A DNA stretch of 64,000 bases from Actinokineospora baliensis (GCF_016907695.1 NZ_JAFBCK010000001.1:744001-808000); one strand, 5' to 3'; shown: positions 17,122 through 27,735, numbered from the stretch's first letter. Made by a program: numbers and translations. The notes: generated by a model not told the origin, from the sequence alone.

Positions 17122-17904
17122 TCAGTTGCCGCTTTCGCCCAGCCGCCAGTAGGTCGTCGGCCGGACGCGCTGCCTCGGGTAGCCCCGCTCGTCGAGCAGG
17201 TGCGACCGCAGCGCGAGCATCGCCGACCGCTCTCCGGCCAGCCAGACCTCGGGGAGGCCGCCGGGGAGCTCGGCAGCGCGGACCGCGTCGACCAGGACGG
17301 TGTTCTGGCCCGCCGGGGCGCCGTCGCGGTGCAGCCAGGTGATGCCGTCGATGGGCTGTTCCTCGGCCGCGTCCGCGACCTCGACGTAGGCCAGCACCCG
17401 CTTGTCGCCGGGCAGGGCGGCCAGGATCGCGGCGATCGCCGGGATCGCGGTCTCGTCGCCCGCGAGCAGGTACCAGTCGGCGCCCGGATCGGGCTGGTAG
17501 GCGGGCGAGGGGCCGACGAAGATCATCCGGTCGCCGGGCTGGACCCGCTCGGCCCACGCGGAGGCCGGGCCCGAGTCGCCGTGCAGCACGAAGTCGAAGT
17601 CGACCTCGTTGCTGACCGGGTCGTGCCTGCGCAGCGTGTAGGTGCGGGTGAGCGGCCGGACCTGGGCCCACAATCCGCGTGCGGACTCCAGGGTCAGCGG
17701 CTCGGGGAGCTCGGTGCCCTCGGGGTAGAGGTAGAGCATCACGTTCTGGTCGGTGCCCGCGCCCGCCAGGCCCGCCAGCGACTCGTCCCGCACGGTGACC
17801 CTGGCCATGTGCGGGGTGACGCGCTCGACGCGGACGACGGGGACGTGCCAGAGGCGGGTCTCTTGCCTGCGGGAACGCCTGCGGGTTTCGGGGTTCGTGC
17901 TCAT
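17122..17904 (-). CDS. Siderophore-interacting flavoprotein (ferric-siderophore reductase)
   Basis: The 260-residue product has the SIP family layout: an FAD-binding barrel with RTYTLRRHD near residue 87, [17 protein letters not shown] in the linker, and a C-terminal NAD(P)H-binding SIP domain with DETAIPAI and [11 protein letters not shown]. Such enzymes release iron from imported siderophores by reduction. The ATG at 17904 is used; an in-frame ATG at 17913 is also possible. No siderophore biosynthesis genes adjoin it. Confidence 0.88.
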   Translation of the reverse strand: MSTNPETRRRSRRQETRLWHVPVVRVERVTPHMARVTVRDESLAGLAGAGTDQNVMLYLYPEGTELPEPLTLESARGLWAQVRPLTRTYTLRRHDPVSNEVDFDFVLHGDSGPASAWAERVQPGDRMIFVGPSPAYQPDPGADWYLLAGDETAIPAIAAILAALPGDKRVLAYVEVADAAEEQPIDGITWLHRDGAPAGQNTVLVDAVRAAELPGGLPEVWLAGERSAMLALRSHLLDERGYPRQRVRPTTYWRLGESGN

Positions 17905-17950
17905 CACCCCCATCTTCGCGCCCGTGGTCACGGGGGCGCGCAGGGGCTAC

Positions 17951-17968
17951 TGTTCGTTCGAACGAACA
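17951..17968. promoter_or_regulatory. Perfect 18-bp palindrome, probable TetR operator
   Basis: TGTTCGTTCGAACGAACA is a perfect palindrome. It ends exactly where the ribosome-binding AAGGAGG of the amidase gene begins (17968-17974). The amidase is co-transcribed with a TetR-type repressor, so negative autoregulation at this site is the simplest reading. Confidence 0.75.
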
Positions 17969-17979
17969 AGGAGGTCGCC

Positions 17980-19311
17980 GTGCTCGGACTCGAGGCCACC
18001 GCCCGCGCTCTCGCCGCTGGGGAGACCACGTCTGTCGACCTGACCACCCAGGTACTAGCTGCGATTGGGCAGAGCCAACCGACGCTCAACGCGTTTCGGC
18101 TCGTTCGCCAGGCGGCGCTGGATGAGGCCGCAGCCGCCGATTGCCTCTTACGCGAAGGGGCGCGCAAACCCTTGCTAGGCGTTCCCGTTGCCATCAAGGA
18201 CGACGTCGACATCACTGGGGAGCCCACCGCGTTCGGGTGCGCGGGTGAGTTCCCTGCCGCTAAGGCCGACTGCGCGTTGGTAGGGCGACTGCGGGATGCG
18301 GGGGCTGTCATCGTCGGTAAGACCAACACGCCCGAGTTTGGCCAATGGCCGATCACCGAGGGACTCGCGTTCGGCGCTACGCGGAACCCCTGGGACCTCA
18401 CGCGTACACCCGGCGGATCGTCTGGCGGGTCTGCGGTCGCGGTCGCAGCTGGGTTGGTACCTGCGGCCGTTGGGTCTGATGGAGCCGGTTCGGTTCGGAT
18501 CCCGGCAGCGTGGACGCATCTTGTGGGGATCAAGCCGCAGCGCGGTCGAGTGTCCAGCCCGGACTTGTTCCACGGCATCACTACAGACGGCGTCTTGGCC
18601 CGCAGTGTCGCGGACGCCGCTCTATTGCTGGAAGTTCTTGCCGATGAACCGTTCCGGGACGCGGCCAATGTGGAGCCCGGGCGCCTCCGGATCGGACTGT
18701 CGCTGCGCCCTGCCTTCAACGGTGTGCGCGGCGTCGTGCTGGACCCGTTGGTGCGCGCGGCCGTCGTGCGGCTGGCGCGGGTGCTGAGCTCGTTGGGGCA
18801 CGAGATCGTGGTTGTGAACCCCGATTACGGCCTCATAGGACTCAACTTCCTCCCCCGTTCCCTTGGCGGCGTCCACGACTGGCACAGCCGGGTACCGGAT
18901 CAAGCGCTGCTTGACCCACGGACGCGCGACAACAGCCGACTCGGCGCACTGCTGCGCGGCCAAGGCTTGCGCGCAGCGAATGCCACTCTGCGTTTGGCAC
19001 AACGCCGAATCGGGCGGGTATTCGACCGAGTCGACGTCTTACTGACCCCAACGACCGCGACCCTGCCGCTGCCTATAGGCGCCATCGACGGACTACGCGG
19101 GTGGCAGACTGACCAAGCAATCGTCAGAGCGTGCCCGTACGCGTGGCCGTGGAACGTCTTGGGTTGGCCGGGGATCAACGTTCCCGCAGGCCTAACGCCA
19201 CTGCCGGTGGGCGCGCAGTTGCTCGGACCGGCCAACAGCGAACGGAAGCTGATATCCCTTGCCGCGCAACTGGAGTCGGTCGAGCAGTGGGACCAGAGGT
19301 GGCCTTCGTGA
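17980..19311 (+). CDS. Amidase signature family hydrolase
   Basis: The 443-residue enzyme has the amidase signature: catalytic Lys in VPVAIKDDVD, the glycine/serine-rich TPGGSSGGSAVAVAAG with the cis-Ser, and GSDGAGSVRIPA with the nucleophile. It hydrolyses an amide of unknown identity. The GTG at 17980 has AAGGAGG 5 nt upstream. The gene contains a TTA leucine codon at 18148-18150, rare in such genomes, and its codon use is somewhat less GC-biased than its neighbours. The 3' end overlaps the TetR gene as GTGA. Confidence 0.9.
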   Translation: MLGLEATARALAAGETTSVDLTTQVLAAIGQSQPTLNAFRLVRQAALDEAAAADCLLREGARKPLLGVPVAIKDDVDITGEPTAFGCAGEFPAAKADCALVGRLRDAGAVIVGKTNTPEFGQWPITEGLAFGATRNPWDLTRTPGGSSGGSAVAVAAGLVPAAVGSDGAGSVRIPAAWTHLVGIKPQRGRVSSPDLFHGITTDGVLARSVADAALLLEVLADEPFRDAANVEPGRLRIGLSLRPAFNGVRGVVLDPLVRAAVVRLARVLSSLGHEIVVVNPDYGLIGLNFLPRSLGGVHDWHSRVPDQALLDPRTRDNSRLGALLRGQGLRAANATLRLAQRRIGRVFDRVDVLLTPTTATLPLPIGAIDGLRGWQTDQAIVRACPYAWPWNVLGWPGINVPAGLTPLPVGAQLLGPANSERKLISLAAQLESVEQWDQRWPS

Positions 19312-19832
19312 CTAGAGAGCGGATCTTGCGCGCGGTGCTGCGGGTCATCGCCGCGGAGGGCGTCGCGGGCGTGACGAACCGGCGGATCGCGCGAGAGGCG
19401 GAGGTATCGCTCGGATCGATCACGTACCACTTCGCCACGCAGTCAAACCTGCTGCGCGAGAGCCTCTTGCTGTTCGTCCACGAAGAAACCACCCGGCTGA
19501 CCGCGCTGGCCCAGCAACCAGCCACGGTCGAACAAGCGGCCGCCCTGGTCCAGCAGGTGATCGAGAGCCTGCCGTCGGAGTTGGCCCCCTTCGAGCTCTA
19601 CCTGCACGCCGCCAGGGACCCCTCCCTGCGCGACGCCGCGTCCCGCTGCTTCGCCGCCTACGACGCGTTGGCCCTGACCGTCCTCAAGGCCCTGGGCCTG
19701 CCCAACCCAGCCGCCCTCACCGCCCCAGTCGTCGCCCTGGTCGCGGGCATGCAGCTCCGCCGCCTCGCCACGGGCACCACCCCGGAGATCGCCGCCGCGC
19801 TGTTGCTCCTGGTCAGCGCGTCGCCGAGCTGA
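19308..19832 (+). CDS. TetR family transcriptional regulator
   Basis: The 174-residue protein has the TetR helix-turn-helix at its N-terminus: RERILRAVLRVIAAEG, VTNRRIAREAEVSLGSITYHF. The C-terminal domain is helical and variable. The GTG at 19308 overlaps the amidase stop and has AGAGG 8 nt upstream. It probably represses its own operon through the palindrome at 17951-17968, with the amidase substrate or product as inducer; this is inference from layout. Confidence 0.88.
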   Translation: MTRERILRAVLRVIAAEGVAGVTNRRIAREAEVSLGSITYHFATQSNLLRESLLLFVHEETTRLTALAQQPATVEQAAALVQQVIESLPSELAPFELYLHAARDPSLRDAASRCFAAYDALALTVLKALGLPNPAALTAPVVALVAGMQLRRLATGTTPEIAAALLLLVSASPS

Positions 19833-19947
19833 ACACCGGGTTCTCCACCGACACCCGGGGCGTGGGAACCTCCTGCGGCTGCTCCACGACGACGGTGCTC
19901 TGGAACACCGGTGTCTTCGGCTTCTCGGGGCGTGCGATTACGGTCAT
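19813..19947 (-). CDS. Small 44-codon open reading frame with good ribosome site
   Basis: The ATG at 19947 is preceded by AGGAGG at a spacing of 4 nt. The peptide starts MTVIARPEKPKTPVF and is rich in Pro, Val and Glu (VVVEQPQEVPTPRV), with no cysteine and no signal peptide. It ends inside the last codons of the convergent TetR gene. It lies downstream of the secreted subtilase but past a strong terminator. The good ribosome site argues for translation. Function is unknown; a modified-peptide precursor or a small regulatory protein are both possible. Confidence 0.5.
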   Translation of the reverse strand: MTVIARPEKPKTPVFQSTVVVEQPQEVPTPRVSVENPVFSSATR

Positions 19948-20040
19948 GCGTCCTCCTGCGGTTGTTGGCCCGGATGTGCCCAGCGTAGGCCAGGCTGTAA
20001 CTCCCTCGCGGGAATTGGACCACCGGGGTACGACAATCCG

Positions 20041-20075
20041 GGGTGGAACCGGGGCGTGGCGCCCCGGTTCCACCC
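20041..20075. terminator. 16-bp hairpin terminator after the subtilase gene
   Basis: The arms 20041-20056 and 20060-20075 (core GGTGGAACCGGGGCG and its complement) pair perfectly around a 3-nt loop, 20 nt after the stop of the subtilase gene on the minus strand. Confidence 0.8.
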
Positions 20076-20095
20076 GGTCAGGACCTGCCCTGCCG

Positions 20096-21241
20096 TCAGG
20101 ACCCGACGTAGAGCAGCCGGTTCGGCGACCCGGTGCCGACGCCGGTCAGCACCCCCTTCGTCGACCGGTCGATGATCAGCTGCTTCGCCTGCGCCAGGGT
20201 CAGGCCGGGGTTGCCCGCCTTGGCGATGGCCAGCGCCCCCGAGGCCAGCGGCGCGGCGAACGAGGTGCCGTACCAGCCGGACTGCACGGCGGTGTCGCTG
20301 GACTTGCCCGCTCCGGTGACGTTGGCGCCCGGCGCGAACGCGGTCACGCAGCTGCCGTAGCTCGACGCGTTGGTGCCGGTGTTGCGCGCGTCGGTCTTGG
20401 TGGTGGCGCCCATGATGATCGCGCGGGAGTCCTTGGGCGAGTTCCGGCAGTCGCCCTTGTTGAAGTTGCCCGCGATCAGCACCGGCAGCATTCCCCGGTC
20501 CACCAGTTTCTTGGCCGCGGCGTCGAGCACGCTGTCGGTGACGCCGTTGGAGCTCTGCAGGCTGATGTTGACGATCGAGCCCGCCGGGGCGTTGAGCGCC
20601 GTCCAGTTCATGCCGTCGGCCATGTCCTCGGTGGTGCCGGAGTTGTCGCACTTGAGCACGCGGACGGCCTTGATCTTCGCCTTCTTGGCCACGCCGTAGG
20701 TCTTGCCGGCGATGTGGCTGGCGACGAACGTCCCGTGCCCGGCGCAGTCGGTGTTGCCGTTGCCGTCGCTGACGGTGTTGTAGACGCTCGTCGCGCGGCC
20801 TTCGAACTCCGAGTGCGTAGTGCGGACGCCGCTGTCCACGACGTAGACGTCGACGCCCGCGCCGGTGCCGTACGGGGTGAAGGTGCCGTTGAGCGGGAGA
20901 TTGCGCTGGTCGACCCGGTCCACGTGCCACGGGGCAGCCGCGGCGGCGGCCGGGGCGGCCTCCATCCGGTGCACCCGGTTCTCCTGGACGAGGGCCACGG
21001 CCGGGTCGCGGCGCAAGCGGTCGAGCGCGGACCGGGACAGGTCCGCGGAGAAGCCGCCGAGGGCGTTGTAGCGCTTGCGCACCGCGACACCCGAGGTGTC
21101 GGCGACCGACGCGGTGCCGTCGGTGAACAAGACGATGTAAGTACCCGCCGCGCTTTCGCTCGACGCACCCGCGCTCGCGACTACAGCGGTTGACAATCCG
21201 ACCGCCAGGACCAGCCCGGTGGCGATGAAACGCATTCGCAT
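20096..21241 (-). CDS. Secreted S8 family subtilisin-like serine protease
   Basis: The 381-residue preproprotein has a signal peptide (about residues 1-25), an I9-type propeptide (about 33-95, YIVLFTDG to VQENRV), and a subtilase domain with Asp136 in VVDSG, His169 in GHGTFVASH, Asn259 in AGNF and Ser327 in GTSFAAPLASG. This is the proteinase-K-like group common in actinobacteria. It acts outside the cell after self-cleavage of the propeptide. The ATG at 21241 has GGAG nearby; ATG at 21235 is an alternative. A strong terminator follows. Confidence 0.95.
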   Translation of the reverse strand: MRMRFIATGLVLAVGLSTAVVASAGASSESAAGTYIVLFTDGTASVADTSGVAVRKRYNALGGFSADLSRSALDRLRRDPAVALVQENRVHRMEAAPAAAAAAPWHVDRVDQRNLPLNGTFTPYGTGAGVDVYVVDSGVRTTHSEFEGRATSVYNTVSDGNGNTDCAGHGTFVASHIAGKTYGVAKKAKIKAVRVLKCDNSGTTEDMADGMNWTALNAPAGSIVNISLQSSNGVTDSVLDAAAKKLVDRGMLPVLIAGNFNKGDCRNSPKDSRAIIMGATTKTDARNTGTNASSYGSCVTAFAPGANVTGAGKSSDTAVQSGWYGTSFAAPLASGALAIAKAGNPGLTLAQAKQLIIDRSTKGVLTGVGTGSPNRLLYVGS

Positions 21242-21384
21242 GCTCGCTCCAATCGGTACAACTGCAGGGTCGTCGGCGAGCGTATGACTGGGAAAAAGCC
21301 TGCGGAACAGACCGGTCGGGGCCCTGGCCAATTCTGTGGCCGAGAGGTCAATATTGTGGCTGGACGCGAGGAGGAACAGTCCCG

Positions 21385-22305
21385 GTGACAACGGGCCATG
21401 AGCTGGCGAAGGCACTGCGGACCGGCCCGTTCGAACTGGCCGTGCAGGCCGCCGTGCGCGCCAGCGGGCTGAGCCTGGACCGGCTCGCGCACCGCCTGGG
21501 CACCAGGGGCGTCCGGGTCAGCGCGTCGAGCCTGAGCAACTGGCAGACCGGGCGCAGCAGGCCGGAGCGGGCCGAATCGCTGCACGCCGTGCGGGCCCTG
21601 GAGGAGGTCCTCGACCTGCCCCGCGACGCCCTGGTCCAACTGCTCGGACCCCGCCGCCCGCGCGGCCGATGGCTCGACCACGTGCCGGGATCGGTGCACT
21701 ACGACGCGATCTTCGACGACCACGCCAGGCTGACCAAGATCGTGGCCGAGGCCGAGATGGCCGACCCGCGCCGCTACACCTGGCTCACCGTCGAGGACAC
21801 CGTGCGCTTCGACGACACCGGCACCCTGCGCGTCATCTCGGTGCGCCTGGTCCTGTCCGCCCTCACCAACGCCGTCGACAGCTGCCTGGTCTTCTACCGC
21901 ACCGACGACGGCACCCACCCCGCCATCCACCCCGTCGACGGCTGCCGCCTCGGCCGAACCCGCCTCGCCGACGACTACCTGGTCGCCGAACTGCTGCTCG
22001 ACCACCACCTCAACCGCGGCGACGTGCACCTGCTCGAATTCGACCAGCGCTTCCCCCAAGCCCCGCACCCGGCACCGGTCGACCACTACTACAAAGCCTT
22101 CCGAGCCCCCTGCCGGACCTACCTGCTCCGCATAGCCTTCGACCCGGCCGCCGTCCCCATCCGCATGCACTCATTCCAAGCAGACCGCTGGGGCGCCGAA
22201 CCCACCGAAAGCCGCCCCCTCCCCTGCCAACGAAACCGGGTGACCCACCTCTACGCCGCCAACATAACCCCCGGCGTAGTCGGCGTCCGCTGGGAATGGC
22301 ACTGA
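21385..22305 (+). CDS. Helix-turn-helix (XRE-like) regulator with large C-terminal domain
   Basis: The 306-residue protein begins with an HTH region (AVRASGLSLDRLAHRL, then SASSLSNWQTGRSRPERAES) of the XRE type. The remaining 220 residues have no recognised ligand domain but contain His/Asp-rich strands. Similar long HTH proteins are frequent in Pseudonocardiaceae and usually uncharacterised. The GTG at 21385 has GAGGAGG about 10 nt upstream. It is divergent from the subtilase gene and might control it. Confidence 0.75.
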   Translation: MTTGHELAKALRTGPFELAVQAAVRASGLSLDRLAHRLGTRGVRVSASSLSNWQTGRSRPERAESLHAVRALEEVLDLPRDALVQLLGPRRPRGRWLDHVPGSVHYDAIFDDHARLTKIVAEAEMADPRRYTWLTVEDTVRFDDTGTLRVISVRLVLSALTNAVDSCLVFYRTDDGTHPAIHPVDGCRLGRTRLADDYLVAELLLDHHLNRGDVHLLEFDQRFPQAPHPAPVDHYYKAFRAPCRTYLLRIAFDPAAVPIRMHSFQADRWGAEPTESRPLPCQRNRVTHLYAANITPGVVGVRWEWH

Positions 22306-22325
22306 ATCCCGCTAGAGCGCAAGGA

Positions 22326-22356
22326 AAAGGCCCCCACCGGAGAGGCAGGGGCCTTT
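22326..22356. terminator. Bidirectional terminator
   Basis: AAAGGCCCC at 22326-22334 pairs with GGGGCCTTT at 22348-22356, giving A-rich and T-rich flanks on both strands. It lies between the convergent HTH gene (stop 22305) and korB (stop 22373). Confidence 0.85.
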
Positions 22357-22372
22357 CACGCGAGCGAAAGCC

Positions 22373-23427
<1,055 letters not shown>

Positions 23428-23431
<4 letters not shown>

Positions 23432-25329
23432 GCCGCATCGACCCCCTTCACGATGTCGGTGAGCACGTTCTGCAGTTCTTCGGCCTTGAACGGCAGGCCT
23501 GCGACCTTGGTGTAGCTGACGACGTCGACCAGGTACTTGGCCCTCAGGAGCAACGCGAGCTGCCCCAGGTTCATTTCCGGCACGACGACCTTGTCGTAAG
23601 AGCGCAGAACGTCGCCGAGGTTGGCGGGGAACGGGTTCAGGTTCCGCAGGTGGGCTTGCGCGACCGAGTGGCCGAGCTTGCGCACCCGTCGGCAGGCCGC
23701 GCCTATAGGCCCGTAGGACGAGCCCCAGCCCAGCACCAGCACCCGTGCCTTCCCGGACGGGTCGTCGACCCCCAGGTCCGGCACCGGGATGTTGTCGATC
23801 TTGGCCTGCCGCAGCCGGACCATGCGGTCGTGGTTGTCGGGCTCGTAGGAGATGTTGCCGGTGCCGTCGGCCTTCTCCAGACCGCCGATGCGGTGCTGCA
23901 GGCCAGGGGTACCCGGAACCGCCCACGCGCGCGCCAGCGTCTCCGGGTCGCGCAGGTACGGCCAGAACGCCGACCCGTCCGGCGAGTTGGGCTCGGTGGC
24001 GAACTCGACGGTCAGGTCGGGCAGGTCCTCGACGTCGGGGATCAGCCAGGGCTCGGAGCCGTTGGCGACCGCGCCGTCGGACAGCAGCAGCACCGGCGTG
24101 CGGTACTTGAGCGCGATGTGCGTGGCTTCCAGCGCCGCGGCGAAGCAGTCGGCGGGCGACTGCGGCGCGACGATCGGCACCGGGGACTCGCCGTTGCGGC
24201 CGTACATCGCCTGCAGCAGGTCTGCCTGCTCGGTCTTGGTCGGCAGACCGGTCGACGGGCCACCGCGCTGCACGTCGACAACGAGCAGCGGCAGCTCGGT
24301 CATCACACCAAGGCCGATGGTCTCGGACTTAAGCGCGACACCTGGCCCAGAGGTCGAAGTGACGCCTAGAGCGCCGCCGTAGCTTGCACCCAGCGCGGCG
24401 CAGATACCCGCGATCTCGTCCTCGGCCTGGAACGTCGTAATGCCGAACTGCTTGTACTTGGACAGCTCGTGCAAGATGTCCGACGCCGGGGTGATCGGGT
24501 ACGTGCCGAGCAGCACAGGCAGCTTCGACTGCTGCGCGGCGGCGACGATGCCGTAGGCCAACGCCGTGTTGCCGGTGATCTGGCGGTACGTGCCCGGGGC
24601 GAGCTTGGCGGGGGCCACCTCGTAGGTGACCGCGAACGCCTCGGTGGTCTCGCCGTAGTAGAAGCCCGCGCGGAACGCCAGGACGTTCGCCTCGGCGATG
24701 TCCGGCTTCTTGGCGAACTTCTCGCGCAGGAACCGCTCGGTGCCCTCGGTCGGCCGGTGGTACATCCACGACAGCAGACCCAGCGCGAACATGTTCTTGC
24801 AGCGCTCGGCGTCCTTCTTGCCGAGCCCGGTGTCCGCGAGGGCCCCTTGCGTGATCGTCGCCATCGCGACCTGGTGGACCTGGTACCCGGCAAGGGAGTC
24901 GTCTTCGAGCGGGTTGGCCGCGTACCCGACCTTCGTCAGGTTCCGCTTGACGAACTCGTCGGTGTTGACGATGAGCGTGCCACCCGCGGGCAGGTCGGCG
25001 ATGTTGGCCTTGAGCGCGGCCGGGTTCATCGCGACGAGCACGTCCGGCCGGTCGCCCGGGGTGAGGATGTCGTAGTCGGCGAAGTGCACCTGGAAGCTGG
25101 AGACACCGGGGATGGTGCCCTGGGGGGCGCGGATCTCCGCGGGGAAGTTGGGCATGGTGGACAGGTCGTTGCCGAAGGCAGCGGCCTCCGAGGTGAAGCG
25201 GTCGCCGGTGAGCTGCATGCCGTCACCGGAGTCCCCGGCGAACCGGATCACCACTCGATCGAGTTTGGTGACCGCGGCCGCCCGCGGGGTCCCGGTGGCG
25301 GCGGTACCACCGTCCACACCTGTGCTCAT
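23428..25329 (-). CDS. korA: 2-oxoacid:ferredoxin oxidoreductase, fused gamma-alpha subunit
   Basis: The 633-residue protein is a natural fusion: the gamma domain comes first (VVIRFAGDSGDGMQLTGDRF near residues 26-45), then the alpha pyrimidine-binding domain (LLGTYPITPASDILHEL and STSGPGVALKSE), then the transketolase C-terminal-like part (VLVLGWGSSYGPI). This is the actinobacterial KorA arrangement. The ATG at 25329 was chosen; an upstream in-frame start at 25356 would place the ribosome site inside the gene. It forms an operon with korB. Confidence 0.93.
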
Positions 25330-25556
25330 GAGCTGCCGAACCCTCTCTCCTGACACCCGGACTGGCTGGTCGTGTCGCGTTCAACGGTAGGCATCGCCGG
25401 ACCCCGGACCCGTGCAACGCGCTGCAGATCACAGTCCCGCGCGAGACCCCCATCCCAAAGTATCGGGTAAGGGCCTGGTGCGGTCCCAGTTTGAGTGTAA
25501 CCGGCGGTTACAGTTATCCCGCATGCTGGGCAGGTCGCTGGGATGCCGCGAACAGC

Positions 25557-26321
25557 CTACGGGGTCGCCGTCGACGAGATCCTGGCCTTCATCGCCGCCA
25601 GGAGCTGGGCGAACGCCGGGGCGTCCATCGAGGTCAGCTGGGCGGCGAGCTCGGTCTCGATGGCGTCGTCGTGGCGGGTTTGCGCTGCCGTGGTTCGCAG
25701 GGATTGCTTGATGGAGAGCACGAGTTCTTTAGGGGCCCCTGCGGTCGGCGCGGCGAGATCGACAGCGGCCTGGACGAGCGCCTCGTGGTCACCTTCGACC
25801 GTGCTCAAAGTCAGCCCGATCCGCCGCGCCTCGGTGGCGTCGACGACGTGCTTGAAGAGGGTCATCGCGGTCGCGGTCTGCGGCCCGACCAACCGCTGCA
25901 GCATCCAGGTCATGCCGCCCCCGGGGTGGATGCCCAACTGCAGGAACCGGGCGTCGAACCGCGCCTTGGGACCCGCGATCCGCACATCCGCCGCCAACGC
26001 CAGGTTCAACCCCGCGCCCACAGCGGCCCCGCCGACCGCCGCGATCGTCGGCAGCGAGCAGCGCGCGACAGCGAGGAACCCCGCATAGATCCCCCGCAGC
26101 CCCTCCTCGCGGGACTCGCCGAGCACGGTCAGGTCGGCCCCGGCGCAGAACGCGGGCGGGGTACCGGTCACCACCAGGGCCGCGATATCCGGGTCGGCCT
26201 CACACTCGGCGACCAACTCGGCGAGCCGTGCGGACATGGGCAACGTAAGAGCGTTGCGCCGGTCGGGGTCGTTGAGCGTGATCACTGCGACGCCCTCGCG
26301 CCGCTGCAGCAGGACGGTCAT
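25557..26321 (-). CDS. Enoyl-CoA hydratase/isomerase family protein
   Basis: The product of about 254 residues is a crotonase-fold enzyme: CoA-binding oxyanion segments PPAFCAGADL and AAVGGAAVGAGLNLALAAD, then FLQLGIHPGGGMTWML. It probably hydrates or isomerises an acyl-CoA in fatty acid or amino acid breakdown. The ATG at 26321 has AGGG about 9 nt upstream. An alternative GTG at 26354 would overlap the Lrp gene stop as GTGA, so the two genes are probably co-transcribed. Confidence 0.88.
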   Translation of the reverse strand: MTVLLQRREGVAVITLNDPDRRNALTLPMSARLAELVAECEADPDIAALVVTGTPPAFCAGADLTVLGESREEGLRGIYAGFLAVARCSLPTIAAVGGAAVGAGLNLALAADVRIAGPKARFDARFLQLGIHPGGGMTWMLQRLVGPQTATAMTLFKHVVDATEARRIGLTLSTVEGDHEALVQAAVDLAAPTAGAPKELVLSIKQSLRTTAAQTRHDDAIETELAAQLTSMDAPAFAQLLAAMKARISSTATP

Positions 26322-26350
26322 GTCCGCGCACCCTAGCGGCTCGTATCCAC

Positions 26351-26812
26351 TCACTGATTGGGCTCCGGCGCGGGCGGGCGCTCCAAGAGGGTGGACAGCA
26401 CGACAGTCGACACCGTGCGCGAGACCATGTCGACAGCGCGCAGCCGCTCCAGGGCGTCCTCTAGGTGGTGGATGTTGGCGGCGCGCAGGTGCACGATCGC
26501 GTCGGCGGAACCGGAGACCGTGTAGGCGGCCACCACCTCGGGCAGCGGCTCGAGGCGCTGGCGGATCCGATCGGGGGACACGTTGCCCTGGCAGTGCACC
26601 TCGACGAACGCCTCGGTGCCCCAGCCCAGCGCCTCGGGGTTGACCACGGCGGTGAACCCGCGCAGCACCCCGGTCTCCAGCAGCCGGTCCACCCGCCGCT
26701 TCACCGCGGGCGCCGAGAGCGACACGGCCTTCCCGATCTCGGCGTAACTCGACCTCGCGTCGGCCACGAGCTGTGAAATGATTCGCTGATCAATGACGTC
26801 CACACGCAACAT
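26351..26812 (-). CDS. Lrp/AsnC family transcriptional regulator
   Basis: The 153-residue protein has an N-terminal winged HTH (RIISQLVADARSSYAEIGKA, then LSAPAVKRRVDRL) and a C-terminal RAM ligand-binding domain (AYTVSGSADAIVHLRA). Lrp proteins sense amino acids. It is divergent from the dimethylargininase-like gene with 65 nt between starts, a layout that points to amino-acid-dependent control of that gene. The ATG at 26812 fits the family start. Confidence 0.92.
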   Translation of the reverse strand: MLRVDVIDQRIISQLVADARSSYAEIGKAVSLSAPAVKRRVDRLLETGVLRGFTAVVNPEALGWGTEAFVEVHCQGNVSPDRIRQRLEPLPEVVAAYTVSGSADAIVHLRAANIHHLEDALERLRAVDMVSRTVSTVVLSTLLERPPAPEPNQ

Positions 26813-26877
26813 TCTGCATGCTGATGGGCAGCGAAGCGACATTGATGGTTGCTCCGCGTGCCCTTACATTTCGATCC

Positions 26878-27735
26878 ATGACCTCGGCACCCGTGCGCCA
26901 GCCCGCGACCACCCGCCTCGCCACCACGCGGCGGTACCTCATGTGCGAGCCCACGTACTTCGCGGTCGAGTACTCCATCAACCCCTGGATGGACCCCACC
27001 CGGCCGGTGAGCACCGAGGGCGCCATCGCCGAGTGGGCGGCCCTGAAGCAGACCTACGAGCGGCTCGGCCACGTGGTGGAGACCATCGCCCCGCAGCCAG
27101 GCCTGCCCGACATGGTCTTCTCGGCCAACTCCGGCACGGTGATCGACGGGGTCGTGCTCGGCTCCCGTTTCCGCGCCCCCCAGCGCGCCGCCGAGGCCGA
27201 CTTCTTCCGCACCTGGTTCCTCGACCACGGCTACCGCGACATCGTGATGCCGGAGAAGATCAACGAGGCCGAGGGCGACCTCACCTGGACCGGCGACCTG
27301 TTGCTCGCGGGCACCGGCTTCCGCACCGACCCCGGCGCCCACGCCGAAGCCCAAGAGGTCCTCGGCGTCCCCGTGGTATCCCTGCAGCTGGTCGACCCCC
27401 GCTACTACCACCTGGACGTCGCGCTGGTGGTCCTCGCCGAAGCGACCCCCGGCTCCCGAGCCCACATCGCCTACTACCCCGCCGCCTTCTCCCCCGGCAC
27501 CCAACGCCTCCTGCGCCGCCTCTACCCGGACGCCATCCTGGCCACCGAAGAAGACGCCGCCTGCCTAGGCCTCAACGCCGTCTCCGACGGCCACAACGTC
27601 GTCATCGCCAAGGAAGCCACCACCCTGGCCGCCCAACTGGAAGCCCACGGCTACACCACCCACAACGTCGACATCACCGAACTCCGCAAGTCCGGCGGCG
27701 GCCCGAAGTGCTGCACGATGGAAATCCGGGGCTGA
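26878..27735 (+). CDS. Dimethylarginine dimethylaminohydrolase/amidinotransferase family
   Basis: The 285-residue protein has the pentein fold signatures of arginine-modifying enzymes: MCEPTYFAVEY and NPWMDP near the start, MVFSANSG, GEGD-like EAEGDLTW, the catalytic His in YYHLDVAL, and the catalytic Cys in GGGPKCCTM at the end. It likely hydrolyses dimethylarginine or a related guanidine to citrulline. The divergent Lrp regulator supports a role in arginine or ornithine metabolism. No rocD-type gene is adjacent. Confidence 0.85.
   Translation: MTSAPVRQPATTRLATTRRYLMCEPTYFAVEYSINPWMDPTRPVSTEGAIAEWAALKQTYERLGHVVETIAPQPGLPDMVFSANSGTVIDGVVLGSRFRAPQRAAEADFFRTWFLDHGYRDIVMPEKINEAEGDLTWTGDLLLAGTGFRTDPGAHAEAQEVLGVPVVSLQLVDPRYYHLDVALVVLAEATPGSRAHIAYYPAAFSPGTQRLLRRLYPDAILATEEDAACLGLNAVSDGHNVVIAKEATTLAAQLEAHGYTTHNVDITELRKSGGGPKCCTMEIRG

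Noticed and set aside
25330-25356. Longer N-terminus for korA
   Set aside because: It would put the purine-rich ribosome stretch inside the coding region and adds residues not typical of KorA.
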